Shown here: positions 8,302 to 16,439 of the stretch, piece by piece
How positions within the stretch are numbered: position 1 is the first letter of the stretch
Layout: the number at the start of each line of letters is the position of its first letter
From: DASVWZ01 sp963708575
GTDB lineage: Bacteria > Acidobacteriota > Terriglobia > Terriglobales > Acidobacteriaceae
DNA: 64,000 nt
Assembly: GCA_963708575.1 (NCBI GenBank)
Contig: CAVPTB010000007.1
Location: 1,736,001-1,800,000, forward strand
Direction of reading: 5' to 3'
Position numbers and translations under genes: made by a program
Notes under the pieces: model-generated
Told to the model about the DNA's origin: nothing
The model's database searches: none
What the model saw: the letters and a program-made list of their open reading frames with translations, nothing else

Positions 8302-11300
8302 TCAGTCCACGTGCTCGCCTTCCTCGGTAAATCCGAGCTCCGGCGGGGGCAGTTTGTCGCTCGGACGGGCCCAGAAAACGTATAGGGTTGGCCACAGGAC
8401 GACGCTGACGAACAACTCCACGATCAAGCCGCCAACAATCACGATGGCGAACGGCCGCTGCGAGTCCGAGCCTATATCGTGGGACATGGCAGCGGGCAGC
8501 AGCCCCAGCGTGGCCACTAACATGGTCATCATGATGGGCCGCAAGCGCAGCGAGGCCCCCTCTTTCGCAGCTTCCCGCGGATTCATGCCGCGGGTGCGAA
8601 GCTGGTTGATGTACTCCACCATGATCACGCCGATTTCGACTGAGACCCCGATAAGAGCCAAAAAGCCCAGCCCGGAAGATACCGAAAAATGCGTATGGGT
8701 GACCATCAGGCTCAGGAGTCCGCCTAACGGCGACAAGGCCACCACGGCGAGAATCAATCCGACCCACTTCCAGGAGTCGAAGGCCGAGTAAAGAATGAAC
8801 GACATCAGCAACAGCGTGATGGGTACGATAAAGGCGAGCCGCCGGTTGGCGCGTTGCTGGCTCTCGTACTCGCCAGTCCAGTCCAGATGATAGCCTTCGG
8901 GCAGTTGCACCTTGCTGTGCACTTCTTCGATGGCTTGCCGAACTGTACTGCCCAAGTCTCGACCGCGAACGCTGTATTTGATCGCGATGTAGCGTGAGTT
9001 GCCTTCACGGTAAATGGTGGAAGCACCGTCTTCGAGCTTGATGTCACAGAGTTGCCCCAGGGACACGCGTTCTCCCGACGGCGAAACAATGCGGATATTC
9101 GCGATATCGTCGACCGTCTTCCGGAAAGGTTCCTGATAGCGCACGGTGAGATCGTAGCGCTGCTCTTTAATGAGGATTTGGCTGACCGCCTTACCCCCGA
9201 CCGCTGTCTCGACTGCGTCTTGCACATCGCTAACGTTGACTCCGAAGCGGTCTGCTGCCTCGCGATTCACCACGAGGTTGACGTTGGGTTGGCCTCGCAC
9301 CTGAAACGTGCCAAGATCGGCCACGCCCGGGATTTTACTCATCAGATCCTGAATCTCGTTGGCTTTGGCTTCGAGCGTTTTCAAGTCCGCGCCGAACAGC
9401 TTGACCGCTAGCTCTCCCTTCACGCCGCTGACCGCCTCTTCCACGTTGTCCGAAATCGGTTGGGAGAAGTTCCAGTCGACACCGGGAAACTGCTGGAGAT
9501 CCTTGTCCATGGCGGCGATCAAGTCATCTTTTGTCGGATATTCGGCGCGCCACTCGGAACGCGGCAGGAGATCGACGAAGAACTCAGTGTTGTAGAATCC
9601 GCTGGCATCGGTACCATCGTCAGGACGGCCGACCTGGCTCACGACTTGCTTGACCTCAGGAAAATCTCGGGCCAGCACTAGCCGCGCCTTTTGCGACATT
9701 GCAATACTGGCGGATGGTCCGGTGCTGGGAGCCAGGGTTCCGCGCACCCAAATTGCACCTTCATCCAGGTGAGGCAGAAACTCGGAGCCCACCACCCCGC
9801 TGAAGGCGATGAACAGCATTGCCGCTAAAGCAAGAACACCCATACCCAGGGTGAACTTCATGTGGTCGAAACACCACTCGAGCGTTGCCGCGTAGCGTTC
9901 CTGCAGGAAATGCAGAACCGGATTCCGCCACTCCTTGATGTCATCCTTGAACAGCATCGTGCACAGAACAGGCGCAATCAACAGAGCAAATAGGAGCGCG
10001 CCCAGCAGTGCAAATGCAACTGTCCATGCCATCGGACGGAACAGGCGCCCTTCGACGCGCTGCAAGGTAAAAATCGGAAGATAAGAAACGATGATGATGA
10101 TTCGCGCAAAGAACACTGGCTTTTGCACTTCGTGAGCCGCAGTGGCGATCATCTCCGCGAACGTCTTTTTGCCTCTTCCGAGCTCGGTGTGGCGGAGAAT
10201 GTTCTCCACCATCACAACCGACCCGTCCACCACCATTCCGAAGTCGAGGGCGCCAAGCGACAAGAGGTTGGCAGGAATGTGGCTGAGATCCAGCAGGATT
10301 GCCGCAAACAGCAGCGAGAACGGGATTGTGATCGTGACGATCAGCGCGCTGCGAACATTGCCGAGGAAAAGGAACAGAATCAGCGTGACCAGTAAAACGC
10401 CATCCGTCAGGTTTCGCAAAACGGTGTGCGTCGTGTAGTGGACCAGATCGCTGCGATCCAGGTGTGGAACCAGTTTCACGCCTTTTGGAAGCAGTCCGTT
10501 ATTCAGTTCCGCGATCTTCTGATGCAGTGCGTCGAGTGTCGCGTCGGCCTCAGCGCCTTTCCGAAGCAGTACGATGCCTTCGACGACATCGTCATCGTTG
10601 ATCAGAACGCCATCTTCTTTTCGAATCGTCTTACCGAGTTGGCCCAAGCGAACTTTGGGAGCCTGCACTACATTTCCCAAATCCCGGACGCGAATCGGAG
10701 TGCCGTTCTGCGCTTTGACTACAGTCGCTCCGATGTCGTCGGTGGTCTGCATCAAACCGACCGCGCGAACGTTTAACGCCTGTTCCCCACGTTCAATGAA
10801 GCCCCCACCCGCGTTCAGATTATTGTTGGTCAACGCCTGTTCGATCTGGCTTAGCGTAAGTCCGTAAGCGACGAGTTTTCCGGGATCCAACTGAACCTGG
10901 TATTCGCGCGTAGGGCCGCCGAAGATGTTGACATCCACAACATTCGGAACCGATTTCAGTTGATTGAGAACGAACCAATCCTGCAGTGCCTTCAGCTCCA
11001 TCACGCTGTATTTCGGATTGGTGCTGGTCAGCGTATAAAACATGATCTGACCGGTTGGACTGTAGTCAGGTCCCAACCCGGGGTTCACATTAGGCGGCAT
11101 CACGGCCTGCGCCAGACGATCCAGCACCTCCTGGCGCGCGGTAAACGTCGTGACCTCGTCGTCATAGATGATGGTAATAACGGAGAGTCCGGCGAGCGAC
11201 GTCGATCGCAGGTGAGTCATGTGGGGAACACCGTTGAGTTGCACCTCCAGCGGCACCGTAATTTGCTGTTCGACTTCTTCAGCAGCGTGCCCCGGCCACT

Positions 11301-11454
11301 GCGTAATGATCTGGGTATACGTGTCCGCGACGTCCGGGTAGGCTTCGATCGGCAGATTGTGAAACGAGATAATGCCCCAGATGAAGAGGACGATGGCAAC
11401 GCTTAGCACCAGGATGCGGTTGCTCAGGGCGAAATCGATCAGGCCACGGATCAT
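8302..11454 (-). CDS. Heavy-metal efflux RND pump, CzcA/CusA family
   Basis: A 1050-residue inner-membrane proton antiporter of the HME-RND family that drives metal cations out through a tripartite complex. It has the expected twelve-helix, two-large-loop layout. The first helix is LVLSVAIVLFIWGIISF, and helix 4 contains the HME signature DFGMVVDGSVVMVEN with the proton-relay acidic residues. The N-terminal porter blocks EAYPDVADTYTQIITQWPG and QQITVPLE are also typical. The C-terminal half repeats the fold (ALIGVSVEIGVIMVEYINQL). Metal specificity (Zn/Co/Cd versus Cu/Ag) cannot be settled by eye. Its ATG is immediately adjacent to the stop of the fusion-protein gene upstream (stop 11455-11457, start 11452-11454), showing tight operon organisation. 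Confidence 0.95.
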   Translation of the reverse strand: MIRGLIDFALSNRILVLSVAIVLFIWGIISFHNLPIEAYPDVADTYTQIITQWPGHAAEEVEQQITVPLEVQLNGVPHMTHLRSTSLAGLSVITIIYDDEVTTFTARQEVLDRLAQAVMPPNVNPGLGPDYSPTGQIMFYTLTSTNPKYSVMELKALQDWFVLNQLKSVPNVVDVNIFGGPTREYQVQLDPGKLVAYGLTLSQIEQALTNNNLNAGGGFIERGEQALNVRAVGLMQTTDDIGATVVKAQNGTPIRVRDLGNVVQAPKVRLGQLGKTIRKEDGVLINDDDVVEGIVLLRKGAEADATLDALHQKIAELNNGLLPKGVKLVPHLDRSDLVHYTTHTVLRNLTDGVLLVTLILFLFLGNVRSALIVTITIPFSLLFAAILLDLSHIPANLLSLGALDFGMVVDGSVVMVENILRHTELGRGKKTFAEMIATAAHEVQKPVFFARIIIIVSYLPIFTLQRVEGRLFRPMAWTVAFALLGALLFALLIAPVLCTMLFKDDIKEWRNPVLHFLQERYAATLEWCFDHMKFTLGMGVLALAAMLFIAFSGVVGSEFLPHLDEGAIWVRGTLAPSTGPSASIAMSQKARLVLARDFPEVKQVVSQVGRPDDGTDASGFYNTEFFVDLLPRSEWRAEYPTKDDLIAAMDKDLQQFPGVDWNFSQPISDNVEEAVSGVKGELAVKLFGADLKTLEAKANEIQDLMSKIPGVADLGTFQVRGQPNVNLVVNREAADRFGVNVSDVQDAVETAVGGKAVSQILIKEQRYDLTVRYQEPFRKTVDDIANIRIVSPSGERVSLGQLCDIKLEDGASTIYREGNSRYIAIKYSVRGRDLGSTVRQAIEEVHSKVQLPEGYHLDWTGEYESQQRANRRLAFIVPITLLLMSFILYSAFDSWKWVGLILAVVALSPLGGLLSLMVTHTHFSVSSGLGFLALIGVSVEIGVIMVEYINQLRTRGMNPREAAKEGASLRLRPIMMTMLVATLGLLPAAMSHDIGSDSQRPFAIVIVGGLIVELFVSVVLWPTLYVFWARPSDKLPPPELGFTEEGEHVD

Positions 11455-12594
11455 CTATTTGTTCTCCGCCATCGCAGAGGAGAACTCGAGAGCGTTGGCT
11501 ATGATCTGGTCGCCTGCCTTCACCGCGCCATCCCGAAGCTGCTGCATGCCATTGTCAAGCGTGCGCTCGGACTGCACTTCCACCTGCCGGAAACGGTTCG
11601 CACCCTCCTTACGGAAAACCCAGTCTTTGTCTTGCAGGCGCATAATCGCCGTGCCCGGAACGACCAGCCGCGGTTGCACCTTCTTGGAACGGAATGTGGC
11701 AACGGCATACATTCCCGGACGCAGCGATCCGTCTGAATTCGTCAGAACGACTCGTACCTTGGCCGATCGCAGATTGGGATCGAGTACGCGCGAAATATCC
11801 TGAATGGTGCCGTGGTATGTTTTGTCGGCGTAGGCGTTCAGGCGGACATCCGCCGGATCTCCCATATGCACCTCGCCGAGATCGTTCTCGTAGACGTCGC
11901 ACACAACCCAGACTTGTGACAGATCCGCAATAGTAAATAAGTTCGGACTGTTATCGAGACTCTTGATGCCTTCAAATCCCGCTACATTCTGCTCGACGAT
12001 CGTGCCCGCGACTGGAGCCCGGAGCTCGATGGTAGTGCTGGGGCTATCCGGGTTGCCGCCCAGAATGCGGACGTGCTGCTCCGTGTTGTGAACGTCAGCC
12101 TGGGCCTTGTCTTCAGCGTCCTGCGCTTGTTCCAGATCTTTTTGGGCCGAGGCGCCACGCGAAAACAGCAATTGGGCACGATCAAGAGACTTTTTTGCGA
12201 GGCGCTCGTCGGCCACCGCCTTTTGATAATCGGAATAAGCTCCGGCAAGATCGGAACTGTAGATTGACAGCAGCAACTGGCCCTTTCTCACGTAGTCGCC
12301 CAGCTTAACCCGCAGATCAATGACTCGGCCTGTCCCCTGGGAAGTAACGTGGATGGTGCGGTTCACATCCGGATTCACGCTGCCGTTGGCCGTCAAAACT
12401 GTCGGGAGCTGTTGGCTGTCGACGGTAACCAGTTTGAAGGTTTCGGGATGATCAACATCAAACACCCCGGGCTCGAGCGTGACCGTAGCTTTGGTCGGCG
12501 CGGCCTTCGTGTCGTTCGAACATGACACCGAGAGCAACAAGGAAAACAGAACCGAACTCACCCCCAGGATGCGCCGGGGCAAAAGGAACTTCAT
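11455..12594 (-). CDS. Metal efflux membrane fusion protein (CzcB/CusB-like), probable lipoprotein
   Basis: A 379-residue periplasmic adaptor linking the RND pump to the outer-membrane channel. The N-terminus (LLPRRILGVSSVLFSLLLSVSC) looks like a lipoprotein signal with the lipidated cysteine near residue 25, although the -3 position is unusual. The mature part shows the adaptor order: beta-barrel edge, lipoyl half-motif GRVIDLRVKLGDYVRKGQLL, a long helical hairpin (about 120-180, SDYQKAVADERLAKKSLDRA and following), second lipoyl half ELRAPVAGTIVEQNV, then beta-barrel VWVVCDVYENDLGEVHMGD. No His/Met-rich N-terminal metal-chaperone extension is present. The start overlaps the stop of the upstream TolC-like gene by ATGA (12591-12594), consistent with translational coupling. 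Confidence 0.93.
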   Translation of the reverse strand: MKFLLPRRILGVSSVLFSLLLSVSCSNDTKAAPTKATVTLEPGVFDVDHPETFKLVTVDSQQLPTVLTANGSVNPDVNRTIHVTSQGTGRVIDLRVKLGDYVRKGQLLLSIYSSDLAGAYSDYQKAVADERLAKKSLDRAQLLFSRGASAQKDLEQAQDAEDKAQADVHNTEQHVRILGGNPDSPSTTIELRAPVAGTIVEQNVAGFEGIKSLDNSPNLFTIADLSQVWVVCDVYENDLGEVHMGDPADVRLNAYADKTYHGTIQDISRVLDPNLRSAKVRVVLTNSDGSLRPGMYAVATFRSKKVQPRLVVPGTAIMRLQDKDWVFRKEGANRFRQVEVQSERTLDNGMQQLRDGAVKAGDQIIANALEFSSAMAENK

Positions 12595-13862
12595 TGGATC
12601 ACCTCACGTCCAACGGCAAGGTTCAACTGGCTGGCGGCATTCAAGTAGGAGCCGACCAGATTCACGTAATTGAGTTGCACGCTGCGGTATTCATTTTCGG
12701 CATTCAGGAAATCAAGCAAAGAGGCTCCACCATTCTGGTAAGCAAAGGTGATGGTGTCGCGCACGCGCAGAGACTGCTGCAGGTACTTCTCCTTGTAGGA
12801 GCGCAACAGGATCAGATTGCTTTCCAGCGTGGCATAGCTCGAATCGACGTCACTTAGCACCGACGCTTCCGTGGCCTCTCGAAGTCTTTCCGTGCGTGTG
12901 ATATCGATTTGAGTGCGCAATTTCTCTCCTTGATTGCGGTCGAAGATGCGCAACGGGATGCTGACGCTGACGCCTACCGTGTTTATTGCAAATGGATTGT
13001 TGGTGGATGAGTTGTGCGTATACCACGCCCCGAAAGTGGGATCGGTTGAGCCATTCGCGACAGCCAACTGGTGATCGGTGCGCGCCTTGTCGATCGCTTC
13101 AATGGCCGCCTTCAAATCAGGTCGGGTGTCGAGCGCAATTTTGCGTATCTCGTCTCGCGGCATAACCGCATCCCCGGACTCGAATGCACCGGCCACGTCG
13201 AATTGTTCGATGGGAGTTCTATCGTTCAGTAGCGTGAGTAACTGGATTTTCGCGGTGCGCAAGTTTACGTCGGCCGATTGCAGATCCGATTCGTACTGGA
13301 CCCGCTGCAGTTCGATCCGATCGAAATCGATTTGGGCGATATCGCCCGCGTTGAAACGGTCCCGGCTGATCTGCAGCACGTGATCGTAATAAGCGAGATT
13401 ATCCTTCGCCAGTTGCAACACTGCCTTGGCCTGCAGCGTCGCCACAAATGCGCCCCGCAAGTTGAAGAGCATGGTTCTTTCAATGTCGCTGTGGCTGGCT
13501 TGCGCGATCAACGTTCCCTTCTCGGCGCTCTCTCGGCGCAATTCACGCTTATGTTGCCGCTCGTGTAGGTAGCTGATACCGGGTGACTCGAAAGTGCCGG
13601 CAAACGGTTGCCAAACACCACGATTAGGCGCGATCTGGGTGCCATCTACAGTGAGGTCGAGCGTCGGGTTAGGACGTAGAAACGCGGTGATCTCCTCCGC
13701 CTTGGACTCATCGATGCTGAGTTTGTCCGCCAACAGAGCAGGGTTGCTCGACTCAAAACGCTGGCGCACCTCGTCCCAGGTGAGCGCTTGTTGTGCGCCG
13801 GCCTCGCGGGCCACGCCTGCAACAAGTAGAAAAACTGCCAATCGAAGGTACACGTTCCGCAT
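12591..13862 (-). CDS. TolC-family outer-membrane efflux channel (CzcC-like)
   Basis: Outer-membrane channel of the tripartite metal efflux system. I start it at the ATG at 13862 (MRNVYLRLAVFLLVAG...), which gives a clean signal peptide ending near REAGA and has a GGAG ribosome binding site. A longer in-frame ATG at 13925 would put 21 non-hydrophobic residues before the signal. The mature protein of about 400 residues shows two OEP repeats with long amphipathic helices (FNAGDIAQIDFDRIELQRVQYESD and, near the end, FAYQNGGASLLDFLNAENEYRS) and the internal segment GVSVSIPLRIFDRNQGE, all characteristic. The stop overlaps the start of the fusion-protein gene (ATGA). Confidence 0.92.
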   Translation of the reverse strand: MRNVYLRLAVFLLVAGVAREAGAQQALTWDEVRQRFESSNPALLADKLSIDESKAEEITAFLRPNPTLDLTVDGTQIAPNRGVWQPFAGTFESPGISYLHERQHKRELRRESAEKGTLIAQASHSDIERTMLFNLRGAFVATLQAKAVLQLAKDNLAYYDHVLQISRDRFNAGDIAQIDFDRIELQRVQYESDLQSADVNLRTAKIQLLTLLNDRTPIEQFDVAGAFESGDAVMPRDEIRKIALDTRPDLKAAIEAIDKARTDHQLAVANGSTDPTFGAWYTHNSSTNNPFAINTVGVSVSIPLRIFDRNQGEKLRTQIDITRTERLREATEASVLSDVDSSYATLESNLILLRSYKEKYLQQSLRVRDTITFAYQNGGASLLDFLNAENEYRSVQLNYVNLVGSYLNAASQLNLAVGREVIQ

Positions 13863-13985
13863 TCGTAACTCCGCCAACCTTGGAGGCGACCGGTAAGGCG
13901 GTGGCGAGATGGAGTTCAGCCGCACACTGCCTCGTCATACGGTGGATGAGCTGCTCTACCTGCTAAACATCAAGGGTAAAGCGAA

Positions 13986-14387
13986 TCAGGAGATCACGAA
14001 GGAAGGTGGGGCCCGGCCACTCTTAACAGAGCGGGGGCAGAGCGATCCTGCACAGGACGCTTGGGGAAGCGCCAGAGTCGAAGTTTGTATGAGGGCGAAA
14101 GCCGGCAAACTGGCCGCTGGTAAGGCCGGCGGATCAACCAGATTCTGATGGCTCGCCCGGTCTAAGTTTCCTTGACGCAGGAAGCGGCGGCTACTCGATG
14201 AGTCTTCGATCTCCGGACGCATGGCGTGCAGATCATCGGAGGCCGAAATCACTGGGAACAACAGTGCCAAGAGGCAGGCCAAAGTAATGAAACCGGGCCG
14301 CGCTGACGATATACGTCGCCGGCGGTTCCAGCCATACAGAACCGACACAGCCAGAAAGGCCCAAAATCCGTTTAACAGCAGTTCCAT
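13986..14387 (-). CDS. Small membrane/exported hypothetical protein heading the metal efflux operon
   Basis: A 133-residue frame 123 bp upstream of the TolC-like gene on the same strand. It begins with a membrane span (LLLNGFWAFLAVSVLYGW) and has a second hydrophobic stretch (FITLACLLALLFPVISASDD) that could be another span or a cleavage region. The rest is Ser/Pro/Ala rich and ends with a segment containing CAGSLCPRS. I do not recognise a family. Short proteins of this layout often lead RND metal operons in Acidobacteriota, sometimes with a role in metal sensing; here that is an inference from position. It is likely the first gene of the operon, since a palindromic element lies just upstream of it (14421-14440). 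Confidence 0.55.
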   Translation of the reverse strand: MELLLNGFWAFLAVSVLYGWNRRRRISSARPGFITLACLLALLFPVISASDDLHAMRPEIEDSSSSRRFLRQGNLDRASHQNLVDPPALPAASLPAFALIQTSTLALPQASCAGSLCPRSVKSGRAPPSFVIS

Positions 14388-14420
14388 TATCTAGTCACGT
14401 TGAAAAGAAAGACTATCCCA

Positions 14421-14440
14421 GTGTAATTCACGAATAACAC
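14421..14440. promoter_or_regulatory. Imperfect 20-bp palindrome upstream of the efflux operon (operator candidate)
   Basis: GTGTAATTCACGAATAACAC is a 16-of-20 match to its own reverse complement (GTGT-W-ATTC-RY-GAAT-W-ACAC). It lies 34-53 bp upstream of the first gene of the minus-strand efflux operon, where a repressor or metal sensor would bind. On the minus strand it contains TACACT, a possible -10 element. No regulator gene lies next to it. Confidence 0.4.
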
Positions 14441-14488
14441 AGTCTAAAAGGACCGGTCAAACTTCCAAGGTAACCAGCTGATTTCCTT

Positions 14489-14522
14489 CGGCCCGCGGGC
14501 CGCCCGGGTGACCAAAGTCACC
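14489..14522. promoter_or_regulatory. Two adjacent perfect inverted repeats upstream of the pilin genes
   Basis: CGGCCCGCGGGCCG (14489-14502) is a perfect 14-bp palindrome. It is followed after 4 bp by GGTGAC-CAAA-GTCACC (14507-14522), a perfect 6-bp inverted repeat. They sit 124-157 bp before the first Flp-pilin ATG and roughly 100 bp upstream of the efflux operon on the other strand. They could be operators or transcript hairpins; the sequence alone does not tell which. Confidence 0.4.
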
Positions 14523-14645
14523 AATACCTCATCCGGGGTAAGTTGAGGGCACAAAAGGGCCATTTACGGCGTCCGCCCAGTCAGGCAATCTAGATCCACC
14601 TTTGGGGGAATTAGCAGCAAAAATCTGAACACCGGGCAGGGGGCT

Positions 14646-14816
14646 ATGAAGAACTTTTGGACGAGAGTGTGGCACGAAGAGGACGGGCAGGACATTGCCG
14701 AGTATGCGGTTATGCTGGCGGTCATCCTGGTGATCGTCGTCGGAACAATCCGGTTGATCGGCAGCAACGCCAACAACGTATTCTCGAGCGTTTCGAGCTC
14801 AATTGCTGGTATGTAG
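14646..14816 (+). CDS. Flp-family type IVb pilin
   Basis: A 56-residue prepilin. The short charged leader (MKNFWTRVWHEEDG) ends in a glycine at residue 14 and is followed by QDIAEY, giving the exact G-xxxx-E-Y class III processing site used by TadV-type prepilin peptidases. The hydrophobic helix AVMLAVILVIVVGTIRLIG follows, and then the usual Asn/Ser-rich end (SNANNVFSSVSSSI). The length is typical of Flp/Fap pilins (50-70). A purine-rich AGGGGG lies just before the ATG. No tad/rcp assembly genes are in the window, so this is an orphan pilin locus whose machinery must be elsewhere. Many Acidobacteriota carry scattered single Flp genes. Confidence 0.85.
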   Translation: MKNFWTRVWHEEDGQDIAEYAVMLAVILVIVVGTIRLIGSNANNVFSSVSSSIAGM

Positions 14817-14846
14817 TCCGATCGCAGGAAAAAGGGGGCACCACGA

Positions 14847-14969
14847 ATGGACCGAGTGATCGAGGAACAAGACACTCGAATCATCACGTTCGCTGAGTAT
14901 ACGGTCACGTTCACCGTAGCAGTGGTGACAGTGGTTTGTCTGCTGCGGCTGATCGGGATTGTGGGATAG
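14847..14969 (+). CDS. Degenerate second Flp-like pilin
   Basis: A 40-residue protein, 30 bp after the first pilin and preceded by AAAAAGGGGG as a ribosome binding site. It keeps the EY pair (FAEYTVTF at 15-22), the hydrophobic helix and the LLRLIG segment seen in its neighbour (TIRLIG), showing common descent. At the position of the cleavage glycine it has isoleucine (I12), and the polar C-terminal tail is missing. It may therefore be an unprocessed membrane peptide, a minor pilin-like regulator or a decaying copy. Translation is supported by the intact frame, spacing and ribosome binding site. Confidence 0.65.
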   Translation: MDRVIEEQDTRIITFAEYTVTFTVAVVTVVCLLRLIGIVG

Positions 14970-15016
14970 AGATGCCCTTTCGGTCGGTATAAAAACACTC
15001 ACCTTGGAGGATGCGG

Positions 15017-16351
15017 TTACCTCGTCGTCACCGCGCCAGGCTGTGAGGAAATGAAACCCGCTTTGGCCATGCCGCGCTTGGCCTCCGGATTCTTCATGAA
15101 GCTATCCCATACATAACCGGTTCGCGCATTTTCCGCCATCAGCATTGAAATTCCGGTATCGATTCCCACCACATCGCTGTCATACCAATTCTTGAGCGGA
15201 TTAAAAGCGTTGACGAACCCGTACCTACTCCACGCGGCCGGATAGCGGGTGCGGATATTTCTGAGCACGCGCATCACCGGTTGAGGCAGAAACGGAAGCG
15301 ATCCGGCGCTGGCACTCGGAACCACTGATCCATCGATCGGACCCATTGATGGGGGCCCGCCCCAGATTACATAACCTTTGTCGGAGTCCGAGGCGGTTAT
15401 TCCCCACAGATCATCGCCGTAATCGGAAAACTGCTTTGAGAGTTCCAGGCAGAAGCGGCGGTGCGCTTCGGTGGCGATCACCGAATTCTGAAAATAATCG
15501 GCGTACTTGTCTCGCTTACCGCGGAAGTCAAACCAAGCCTGCGAATACTGATGCACGAAGAGCGGCGCAAAAGATCCGATGTAGCGCAAGCCGTCATATT
15601 CGAACGAAGTTCGCTTCCACGCGTTCCACGCGTCAACGCCGAGCGGATGACTCGACGATCCCAGTCCCAACAAATACATCATCATCAACTCGCTGTAGTA
15701 GTCCCAGCGATAGGGCAGGAAACCGAACTCCGGCTTCCAACCATGGGGCAAGAGTGTTGTGTCTTCGGACAGCCACGTCCAGTCGACGCGGTTGAGAATC
15801 TCTTGCGCGAGATTATCGATCTCGACGTGCTCGAAATGCTGGCGACAGGTGAGAATTCCACACAGCAATATGGCGGTATCCACGGAAGAGACTTCGGAGT
15901 CCCATACTCTCTCGCCGGTATTGATGTTTGCATAATGAAAGAAGAATCCTCGATGGGTGGGAAGCTTCTTCCAAAGAAATCGCAATGTAGCGAGTACGCG
16001 GTTTCGCGCGTCGGGATATTCGACGTACCCACGCTTATGCGCGATGCAGATCGCAGTCAAACCAAAACCTGTGGCGGCGGTACTGCCAACGATCGAATTA
16101 TCAGTCCCCTGAACCTTTGAACGATCCTTGATCAGCCCGGTTTGCGGATTCGTTTGCTCCCAGAAGAACTGGAAATTAGCCTTTTCCATTTCTTCTAAAA
16201 AAGCATCGTCTTCCGGGACTAGCGCAGTCTGCCCGGGAAGCGGTATCGTGCAGGTTGCGGGGTTATCGGCGGCGAAGGCCGGCCAACCGCGCCAGACGAG
16301 AGGAACGCTGGCACAAGCGAGTTGCCAAAATTCGCGACGGGAAATCTTCAT
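15017..16351 (-). CDS. Tat-exported glycoamylase-family protein (GH144-like)
   Basis: A 444-residue exported enzyme with a twin-arginine signal (KISRREFWQLACASVPLVW; SRREF motif at 4-8). The mature part matches the glycoamylase-like family (PF10091, which includes the GH144 endo-beta-1,2-glucanases). Visible blocks are FFWEQTNPQTGLIKDRS, STAATGFGLTAICIA, EVSSVDTAILLCGIL, the aromatic-rich WDYYSELMMMYLLGLGS, GDDLWGITASDSDKGY and the C-terminal VVGIDTGISMLMAENARTG. These form an (alpha/alpha)6 barrel in the family. Substrate is inferred to be a beta-1,2-glucan or another oligosaccharide, and could be a different glucan. It is a single gene between the pilin genes and a divergently transcribed gene, with no transporter nearby. 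Confidence 0.85.
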   Translation of the reverse strand: MKISRREFWQLACASVPLVWRGWPAFAADNPATCTIPLPGQTALVPEDDAFLEEMEKANFQFFWEQTNPQTGLIKDRSKVQGTDNSIVGSTAATGFGLTAICIAHKRGYVEYPDARNRVLATLRFLWKKLPTHRGFFFHYANINTGERVWDSEVSSVDTAILLCGILTCRQHFEHVEIDNLAQEILNRVDWTWLSEDTTLLPHGWKPEFGFLPYRWDYYSELMMMYLLGLGSSSHPLGVDAWNAWKRTSFEYDGLRYIGSFAPLFVHQYSQAWFDFRGKRDKYADYFQNSVIATEAHRRFCLELSKQFSDYGDDLWGITASDSDKGYVIWGGPPSMGPIDGSVVPSASAGSLPFLPQPVMRVLRNIRTRYPAAWSRYGFVNAFNPLKNWYDSDVVGIDTGISMLMAENARTGYVWDSFMKNPEAKRGMAKAGFISSQPGAVTTR

Positions 16352-16439
16352 CGGGCTTTCATCAAGTATAGATGGAAATCTGTTATTTCGAGGTCCCGAC
16401 GAGTGATTCCCTTGTCATAGGGCGCGTATCGATCACTGA

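Noticed and set aside
13909..14148. 79-residue plus-strand frame between TolC-like and lead genes
   Set aside because: It lies opposite the more convincing minus-strand gene at 13986-14387 and has no motif or good ribosome binding site.
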